Below the pieces are notes generated by a model. That model was given only the letters and a program-made list of their open reading frames with translations. It ran no database searches and was not told where the DNA came from. Positions 53,887-64,000 of a stretch of 64,000 nucleotides of DNA are shown here, piece by piece (within the stretch, counting starts at the first letter, position 1; each line of letters begins with the position of its first letter). Position numbers and translations under genes: made by a program. Origin of the DNA: Melastoma dodecandrum (Eukaryota; Streptophyta; Magnoliopsida; Myrtales; Melastomataceae); NCBI GenBank assembly GCA_029817715.1, contig JARUPY010000085.1, positions 6,572,001-6,636,000 of the forward strand, in the 5' to 3' direction.

Positions 53887-55530
53887 CGATGACCTTTGGT
53901 TCTCAATCTTTGCCAAACCGGGTAAGGCTTCCAAAAGGGAACTTTTGGACAAGCCTGCTGTATTCACCCGGCTGGTCCTTAAGACTGTCCATGAGAATTA
54001 CATTGCCTGGATCCCATGCGAGAGTAGATACTGTAAATTTCCACAGGATCAACTTCTGTCTTTGTACTAAAATCTCGTCCTCCATGTAAAGAATAGTCTA
54101 CAGGAACCCGGATTTTCTGCTCTTTGGATTTGGTGACCTGTGCGGTTCCGACAATTCCTGATTCCGATCTAATGTCGACCCACGGCTGACATTGGATGAG
54201 CAGATGGACTCTGCCGAGGTGATGAAATGAGATAAAATCCGATGTAAACAGCTCTGATGTCACGATAACGCAAGAAAACGGCCAACCGGACGAACTGCCG
54301 AGGACGTCGCCATAACTATATAACAACATTGTCACTGTAATGTAAAGAAGCCCCACATGTAAACATGACTTCGGCCGCAATTCTTTTCAGCTGTCTGGTT
54401 CTGGGGTTGCTCTGACTGTTGATTTTCTTTTGCAATGATGCTTAAATTTGCCGCCTTTAGTGAGATCCCTGCTGCTTAAATTAGTCACCGGCACTGCTTG
54501 TTATTTGACGAAGTTGGGATGGTGATGAATTTGTGGGGTCGTGATTTAGCCGACTCAAATGGGTTTCCATTTTGATTGGTGATGGCCCCGTAGACATCGG
54601 GTTCTAGAAAATCTTGAAATTCGTTCGAGAATGTGTCGTCGTTCTATTGGTTCTTAAGGTCAATGGGTGCAGTTAGGAAAGCGACTTCAGTTTCGTTGTG
54701 GGCGTGAAAGATGTAGGGAGTGGTTCACATTCGAGCACCAAATGTTTGATATTTTGCCTGACCGAACTTAGAACTTGTGCTTTTGTTGTTAGTCTTTTGC
54801 TAGTTGATTTAAGGTACTTGTGCACTGATGATTTGCATCAGCCTGACGCCGCAATTACGTTTGCTAGTAATATTCAAATTATAGATATTCTGGGTATAAG
54901 TGAGATGTCCGTAATTTGTTTATTCTAAATGTGCCATTAATCTGGAGTCTGGCTGCACTCTATGTTATTCATGACGTTGAGACAGTGTTGAATACCTGTT
55001 ATTCATTTATTTATCTGGTGTGGTTCATTGAGATTTCAACTTCTGGTTGGTGGATGAATGATGCTAAATTGTTGGCCGGGTGAAGGTGATGTAGATATTT
55101 GAAAGTCCATGTAGAGACAAATATAAAACCTGCAAATTTGGACATCCTTGTCAGCAAAAACGACTTGAGCTAAAATATTGGCTGTTGTCGCTGGCGCTCT
55201 CTACATATCTAACGTATGCATCAAAACACAATCATCGGTTTCACATTGCAAATCCATTTTCTTTTTTTGTGTACTATTATAAGGATGTTACTGAGATGGA
55301 AGTAACAGCTATAAAAGTTGAAGATCCTCAACCTTGTCATTCTTGGCGGGGTTTCAAAAAGTGAAGCTTTGTTCATTACTCGAGGAGGGTAAGGATTCTT
55401 TGTTTCTAAGCTGTTGGCCCGTAGATGTAATCATCCAACTTGCTTTTCTTACTAATTCCAGTGCTTTTCTTTAATAATATTCTTCTAGGATTGTGGGGTT
55501 GTTGTATCTATTGCTGCAAAAGAAGTTTCA
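53887..55530. other. Intergenic region and bHLH leader
   Basis: No gene is supported. A 22-codon open frame with stop at 55296-55364, ahead of the bHLH start codon, may be a uORF in its leader if transcription begins upstream of it. Confidence 0.45.
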
Positions 55531-56968
55531 ATGGAAATATCATCCTTTAGAGGGCCATCAGAAATGGTGAGTTCTGGAAACTGTCTCCCAGGCTTTACTT
55601 CCGTCCTCTCTCTAAAACATCACCTCAAAAAAAAAAAAATGGGTTTTTTCTATGCCGGAAGAACTTCCATAAAAAAAAAAGCGTCACTTCAATTTTAGGA
55701 TTTTTTTGGTATCAGGCACCATAAGAGTTTTTCTATGCTGGAAGATCCTTTTCTTTACCAATCAACTCACAATGCTTCATAATCAAAATTTTCAGGCGTT
55801 TGACAATTCCCAGATTTTCAATCTGTGGCAGTCACCTCCTTTTGATGAATTTAGTGTGCTGCCTGTAGCAGCATCCCTGGGGGAACACACATATAGCTCT
55901 TTCCCTCAACCCACTATAAATTTCGAAGGTTCTGCAGAAGAGTCCAGCTTCAGTATTAGTACTTCAGCAAAGCATCCTACAGCAAGCCAACGGACTCCTG
56001 TGAAAGTCGATGTTTTGCCAGACAATCAAGCTATAACCTCAGCATATGTAAATTCTGATAGTAATCACCAACATTTATCAGGAAAACTGAAGGACGAGGC
56101 AGTGAGTCCTAAGACTGTCATCAACTTGCCTTGTGACGTCTCCTTTTCTCAAGGTTCATTTGGGATTCAGAACCACCCATCAAACAGTTCCCGTCATGGA
56201 GGTAGATGGGCAAGGACAAGCTGTGGTAGATTCCCTCACGCCCAAGATCACATCATGGCTGAGAGGAAGCGTCGGGAGAAGCTCAGTCAACGCTTCATAG
56301 CTCTTTCTGCCCTTATTCCTGGACTTAAGAAGGTATAAGTATTTCAAGGGAAAGTCCTGTGGAAACAAAATTCCAGTTCTACATGCTACTTATTTATTTA
56401 TTGTTAACAGATGGACAAGGCTTCTGTCCTTGGAGATGCTATAAAGTACCTGAAACAGCTTCAAGAAAGGGTGGAAGTTCTCGAGGATCAGTCGGGCCAG
56501 AGAGCAGTAGAGACAATAGTCTCTGTGAAGAAGTTGCGTGTTTGTGACGATGGAGATCTCTCCAACGGCTCCTTTGACGAACCATTACCTGAAATTGAAG
56601 TGAGGGCATCCGGTGTAGATGTTCTTGTGCGAGTTCATTGCCGGAAAACTGACCGAGCACTGGAAATGATTGTGGCCGAAGTCCAGAAGCTACATCTTAA
56701 CATCACTAATAGCAGTTTCATTACATTTGGACCATGCTTGCTCGACATCACCCTCGTTGCTAAGGTGATTTACTCTTCTCAATCAAATCGTAGCATCAAA
56801 GTTAACCACTGATCAGATATGCGAATAGACCTTTTCCCAGTAAGCATCAAACATTCTCTTGACTAAAGAACATTATCTCTTATTTTTCTGCAGATGAATC
56901 CCGAGTTCAACTTGTCCACCCAAGATCTCGTGAAGAATCTACGCTCGGCCTTCAATCCATCCCTGTGA
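55531..56968 (+). CDS. bHLH transcription factor, subgroup IVa (bHLH18/NAI1-like)
   Basis: Four exons, all phase 0: 55531-55566, 55796-56332, 56411-56764, 56894-56968, giving 333 aa. The short first exon encodes MEISSFRGPSEM, matching the MEIS-RG-PE start of NAI1/bHLH18-type proteins. The bHLH domain spans about residues 160-212: the basic region HIMAERKRREKLSQRF has the His-Glu-Arg contacts for E/G-box DNA, helix 1 ends IPGLKK at the conserved intron, and helix 2 begins MDKASVLGDAIKYLKQL. The C-terminus forms an ACT-like dimerisation fold (EIEVRASGVDVLVRVHC). Arabidopsis relatives control ER-body formation and jasmonate-linked iron responses; the target here is unknown. Next to the ER-stress gene TIN1, but I infer no joint function from that. 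Confidence 0.93.
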
Positions 56969-57612
56969 CTACGACAAAGTTACAGGCTCTTCTTTTCCCT
57001 TTTCCCTTCGTTTTCTGCTACCTCTGTTTACAAAGGGCTGGCTATATGACTCACCACCAGGCACAAGAGAGAATCAACCACAGACCTCAGTTGCCGTAAG
57101 AGATTTGTGTTTTTTGCCGGAGGAGGTTTTTGGGCAGTTTTTTGCATGAACGGTTGGCATAGGCCGTCATGCTTGATCTCCTCACCTGCTCAGAATCAGT
57201 CTTAGAGCTCACTGAAGGTCTTATTTTGAAGGAGGGGGCCTTGTTTTTGCCTCTTGTTTATCCCAAGAGGTTTTGCTCCCCTCCTTTTTAGTTCTTGTCC
57301 CTGGATGTGATGATAGATAGTCATGGCCATTGTTTCTGCTTTGTGCCAAAACAAAAAAAACAAAAAAGAGAGAAAGAAAACGTGTCTGGTCCAATGATTG
57401 AGATGCTTGGTTTGAATAAATTGTGCCATCAGCATCTCTCCTTGTCAGTGGCTTTGATTAGAGATGTTTGCTTGATGATATTGCAATAATAATTTTTTTA
57501 AAGTTGGTGTGATCGGAGATACGGTCTGTTCGATGATTTTGTTTTGTGACTATTGCCCGGCAGATGAATTTAATTTATTATTATTGTGTTCATCCACCCA
57601 AACTAGCAAATT
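56969..57612. other. bHLH 3' flank
   Basis: The 3' untranslated region and spacer before the tRNA gene. An A-rich run at 57349-57380 is visible; no other feature. Confidence 0.5.
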
Positions 57613-57686
57613 GGTGTCGTGGTGTAGTTGGTTATCACGTCAGTCTAACACACTGAAGGTCTCCGGTTCGAGTCCGGGCGACGCCA
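57613..57686 (+). tRNA. tRNA-Val (anticodon AAC)
   Basis: A 74-nt gene without intron. The acceptor stem GGTGTCG pairs with CGACGCC (one G-T wobble), followed by discriminator A. The A box (TGGTGTAGTTGG) and B box (GGTTCGAGTCC) are present, and the anticodon loop CTAACAC gives AAC at 57647-57649. A TTTTT run at about 57694-57698 is a good Pol III terminator. Confidence 0.96.
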
Positions 57687-57693
57687 CTCTCTC

Positions 57694-57698
57694 AGCTT
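57694..57698 (+). terminator. Pol III terminator of tRNA-Val
   Basis: Five T residues eight bases after the tRNA end, the standard RNA polymerase III stop signal. Confidence 0.7.
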
Positions 57699-57742
57699 TT
57701 TACCGGGCCCAATCATAACGGCCCTCTTTTGTAATCTCTGAT

Positions 57743-57882
57743 CAAGCCCATACTCATAGGCCCATCTAAATGACCAAGCCCAAAGATCCTACACCCACTC
57801 TCTCCACTTTTTACCGGGCAATCATAACAAGCCCATACTCATAGGCCCATCTAAATGACCAAGCCCAAAGATCCTACACCCA
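57743..57882. repeat. Exact 55-bp direct repeat carrying site II-like elements
   Basis: The 55 bases at 57743-57797 recur without change at 57828-57882, inside a longer imperfect duplication that starts near the tRNA terminator (CTTTTTACCGGGC twice). Each copy holds AAGCCCA and AGGCCCA, site II-like sequences in the promoter of the downstream TIN1-type gene. Confidence 0.85.
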
Positions 57883-57915
57883 ACTCTTGGCTGTTCCTGG
57901 GCCACGCCACTACAC

Positions 57916-57934
57916 CCAATCATATTCCTCCACG
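57916..57934 (+). promoter_or_regulatory. ER stress response element (ERSE)
   Basis: CCAAT, nine bases, CCACG: an exact ERSE-I, the site bound by NF-Y with a bZIP factor (bZIP28/60 class in plants) during the unfolded protein response. It lies 224 bp upstream of the TIN1-type start codon. Confidence 0.7.
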
Positions 57935-57969
57935 TGATCTTCGAGATCTTTCCATTGGTCCTGGTACTT

Positions 57970-57977
57970 CCACGTCA
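57970..57977 (-). promoter_or_regulatory. UPRE-like element TGACGTGG
   Basis: CCACGTCA on the plus strand is TGACGTGG on the minus strand, the UPRE/ACGT core bound by UPR bZIP factors, 181 bp before the TIN1-type start codon. Confidence 0.6.
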
Positions 57978-58157
57978 TCATCGTCTCGCCCTTCTTGTCC
58001 TTAAGACCCCCTTCCGGAACTTTTCTTTCGTCGAATGAATCCCCGCGTTTTACCCCGCCCCCCCAACCACCACCACCACAAAATATCCGATTTTGAGGCC
58101 TCTCCGATTGCGGCCCCCTTGTCCGAATCGAACTGGGTTGTGATCCACTCGAGGATA

Positions 58158-60040
58158 ATGTCGAGGATTGGGTTCTGCGCCCTGGTCTTCATTCTGGCAA
58201 TCCTGCGCTCCTGCCACGGGTTGCTTCCCGCCCCCGATGTCGATTCGCCTCATCCGAAGGCGATCTCCGTGAGTTTTTGTCATTTTTGTTGTTGTTGATG
58301 TTGTTTGTTGGGGGATTTCATTTGAATTGTGGTCGTGGTTGAGTTCTGATTTTCGGTTATTTGTTTGGGGGTGTTGTAGGATTTGAAGGAGGCGATTGTC
58401 AAGGGATTGGGGTTCCAGGCGGATGATTTTAAGGTTTCTGGGTTTGATCTGAGGGATGCTCTGGTTGGGCATTCGGTGGCCTACGAGTTTGATGTCGAGG
58501 TCGATAGGAAGGTTCTTCCGTTTAAGCTCTTGGAAGATGTGAACAGATGGGAATACGTTGATCTTCCCATATTCAGAATCGAGGGTTCTGCAGGTCCCGA
58601 GAATGGTCTCGTTGAGAAGAGGAAGATGGATCATGCGTTGCCTGTTCTGGAACCGTTTCAACTGGCCGGACCCATGGAGTTATGGATCCAAGATGCTGAG
58701 GATATGCGAGTCTCGCTACCTGTGAGTATTTTATCCTTCTAAGTGGACCTTTTCTCCTGTGGAACTTTGTTGATAGAATTAGCTAATAAACTGGAAATAA
58801 GGATTGGATGTATTGTAATAAATCGCTGTTCGATGAGTTTACATTGGGTGGCTTGTTATTTTAGGAAGAAGTTTATAAAAGATGGACGAAAGAATGGAGC
58901 ATATTGTGTTTTTTATTCTCCGGAGTTGTTTCCTCGTCAATTAAGTTGCATCAAGGGATGGGCTATGTCGTTTGGAATTATAATTGTTGTAACTGGGGAG
59001 AATGCACATTGGTCTTTAATAGTACTGGAAGGACAGTTTTGTTCTGCTTGATCGGGTTGGATGCGATGATGATGGGGTGTTTCCTATCTACTTTTGGTGC
59101 CTTTTGTCCTAGTTTCTCTTTCCCTTTTTTCAGCCGATTATGTTATCTGGGAACAACTTTGTTAATTTGGAGATATCTTTGCTGACATTCGCTTACTTGT
59201 TGTCTACAGCACGACGTGGATGCTGGTGTTTTGAAGAAGGTAATCCTGGCTGATGGCGCTGTTGTTACTGTCACGGGGGCCAGATCAGTGAGCCTTCGAC
59301 GCCCTGTGGACCTCCCGCTTCCTCTAAACTTGACAAACGACGGGTTGGCCTCGGGCCTTCTCACTCTGGCTGAGCAGCTACGCCATGCTGCCCGAACTCA
59401 ATCTGACCCGCTCCTCTCTCTTCGCATTGTGGGCCCAACCTCACTCACATCCCCTTCATCACCATCCCCCTCTTCTGTTAACAAGCTGAAGCTTAAGCGA
59501 CTTGCACCCGGGCTTGTAGAGTTATCCTCCCAGTCCAGAAGCAAGGCACTCGAGCCATATTCAGACATCAACCCGTCAGAAGAAGCAAAGACCCTTCTCA
59601 CCCCGAAACATTTTGCGACAATGTGGCCTGTTGCTTCTGTCAATGGGTCAAACTCAAATCTCCTCGGTTTTGAAGCGCTTCTGGCTTCTGTGTTGGGAAA
59701 AAAAGTGAACGAGAAAGGATCCTTCAGGTTGTTGAAGGCAGACGTATCCGCTCAGACATATGTGAAGATTGGCTTTGGCGTGGAGAAGAAGCTCAAGGAA
59801 GGAGAAGAAGCTGGTTTCGGCTTCGAAAACTATCCCGAGTGGAGAACAAAGCCCGAATCCGTGAGAATGCACTTCGAGGTCCTGGCCAAGGTCGACGGCG
59901 AGAAGATTGTCCCCGAGAGAGTGGTGCCGGTGCAGCCCGTCATGATCGAGGATACTGTTGCACCCTGCGTGCTCATGAACAACGTGACCATGTCCTCAAC
60001 ACCGATTGTACAGCCTCAATCGAGTCCTTTCACCTTATAA
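58158..60040 (+). CDS. TIN1: TIN1-type (tunicamycin-induced 1) secretory-pathway protein
   Basis: Three exons, all phase 0: 58158-58268, 58380-58721, 59210-60040, giving 427 aa. The N-terminus is a clear signal peptide (IGFCALVFILAILRSCHG) with cleavage likely after residue 20. The body has no catalytic motif; conserved stretches are DLKEAIVKGLGFQADDFKVS, LLEDVNRWEYVDLPIFRI, GPMELWIQDAEDMRVSLP and GVLKKVILADGAVVTV. I identify it from memory as the plant-specific TIN1 family, an ER protein induced by tunicamycin and needed for normal pollen surface in Arabidopsis. The promoter carries an exact ERSE and a UPRE-like site, which fits induction by ER stress and supports the name independently. The start ATG directly precedes the signal peptide. 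Confidence 0.85.
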
Positions 60041-60701
60041 AACGAGTGGTTGAGGCTGTTGAGTTTTTTTTCTTGTAAAGCGATTGAGAGAAGATCAAAT
60101 AACTGTATTGTCTGTTCTCATCTTCTTCTCATGATATACTATTACTCGCCCAAGAACATATACGAAGAAATGCGCCAGAATGTCCTGTGGTATTCTTCTG
60201 CATGATTTCAGATTATGAGTACTATGATGCATGTCACAAGTGCAGTTTCGCGTTCTCAAGTTGTGAGAAACGGGATTTTTTCCCAACGTGGGAGGGTCGC
60301 ATTGAGGCCGAGGAGGGTGAGGTAAACGGAATGGCCGTGGGCGTCTGCGACTGCTTGTAGCTCCGGCAAGCCGAGGGGTGGAATAGCGACAGGGAATACA
60401 AAATTGTTGGGGGGTGAAAGATGGTATCAAAGAATCTTATTACCATACAATAGTAGTCACCATAAGAAACCAACCAATACATATCCCGCCGACTACATAA
60501 AAGCCAGGATGATCGTTATCAAGACACTAATCGCGTGAGGACAAATACAAACATTGAATCCGATGATGCCGAAACCAACCAACCAACACTCCCATTTCCT
60601 TTATACGTTGCAATCGATTACTATATAATGAAATGTAAACTATGTAATGATATTAGGGGCGACGGACCACAACATGCGACTCGACTCCTTTTGTAGTAAA
60701 A
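60041..60701. other. TIN1 3' flank and PIP promoter
   Basis: No gene or recognised element is seen in this spacer between two co-directional genes. Confidence 0.5.
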
Positions 60702-63590
<2,889 letters not shown>

Positions 63591-64000
63591 GGGCCATGAT
63601 GTTCCATCAGCAAGTGCATCTCTCATCTCATCAGGGAGCGAAAACATAGGAAAGTCCGGGGGGCCAAGGACTTTTATGAATTATAAAAACAAGGACTTTT
63701 TTTATAAATTTTATAAAAAATTTATGAAATACGATTCGAATTTTATAAATTACGATTTTACCGTTGGTCGAAGGTGCGTTTTCAAAATGAACCCTTAAAA
63801 TGTAAGGGGGCGGGGAGAAATGAAGGGGCATCCAGGGGACGGGCCTCTAATATCATGCGCTGCCGTCGCATGTACTCTCGCCAAGGTGTTTATCTAGTCT
63901 TTGGAATTTGTGATTTTTTTTTTTTCCTTTTTGTAAATGAATGACGGTTCGTTTCAAGTTTCGACCAAGAAAAAATGGCGCCCTCTTCCGCCGAGCTGAG
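63591..64000. other. PIP 3' flank
   Basis: AT-rich 3' region with repeated TTTATAAATT-like words (63680-63760). No gene is recognised up to the window end. Confidence 0.5.

Overview
The window is nuclear DNA of a flowering plant. Genes are split by many short GT-AG introns, and the proteins are plant-specific: MIKC MADS-box, NAC, OPT, TBL, ankyrin-DHHC, FAAH and TIN1. The two TIR-NB-ARC genes favour a eudicot. The species cannot be fixed from sequence alone. Genes are dense, about one per 3 kb, and almost no autonomous transposon sequence is visible.

Layout. 0-10 kb: the 3' end of an AGL17/ANR1-type MADS-box gene; a small unrecognised minus-strand gene with a hAT-type MITE in its leader; a second, diverged MADS-box gene; an unrecognised three-exon gene; and a DHHA1-type gene. 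10-21 kb: an OPT oligopeptide transporter (minus), a CorA-like transporter (plus), a broken mitochondrial HSP70 copy and a PB1-domain gene (minus). 22-25.5 kb: two NAC genes in tandem on the minus strand, the first with a C-terminal membrane anchor. 28-35 kb: a complete 19-exon fatty acid amide hydrolase and a TBL13-type gene whose frame is broken twice. 35.7-45 kb: two TIR-NB-ARC genes without LRRs on the minus strand, enclosing a small putative plastid-protein gene and a TAF1B/MEE12-type Pol I factor gene. 46-49.3 kb: a gene-poor stretch with fragments of a RADIALIS-like MYB gene and a 3-ketoacyl-CoA synthase gene and a 50-base poly(C) run. 49.5-64 kb: an ankyrin-DHHC S-acyltransferase, a subgroup IVa bHLH factor, tRNA-Val(AAC), a TIN1-type ER-stress gene and proline iminopeptidase.

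Nearly all gene models were checked by exon phase: exon lengths and splice phases close exactly from start to stop, so most coordinates are firm to the base. The exceptions are the third exon of the first NAC gene, the TBL gene, the unrecognised 6.6-7.2 kb gene, and the first exons of the CorA and PIP genes.

The genes do not form one pathway. The points most worth following are: the TIR-NB-ARC pair, which shares an unrecognised C-terminal module in place of LRRs and a degenerate GLPL motif; the TIN1 promoter, which holds an exact ERSE (CCAAT-N9-CCACG) and a TGACGTGG element; the hAT MITE with a perfect 8-bp target duplication next to a site II promoter; and the diverged MADS copy with a GC-AG intron.
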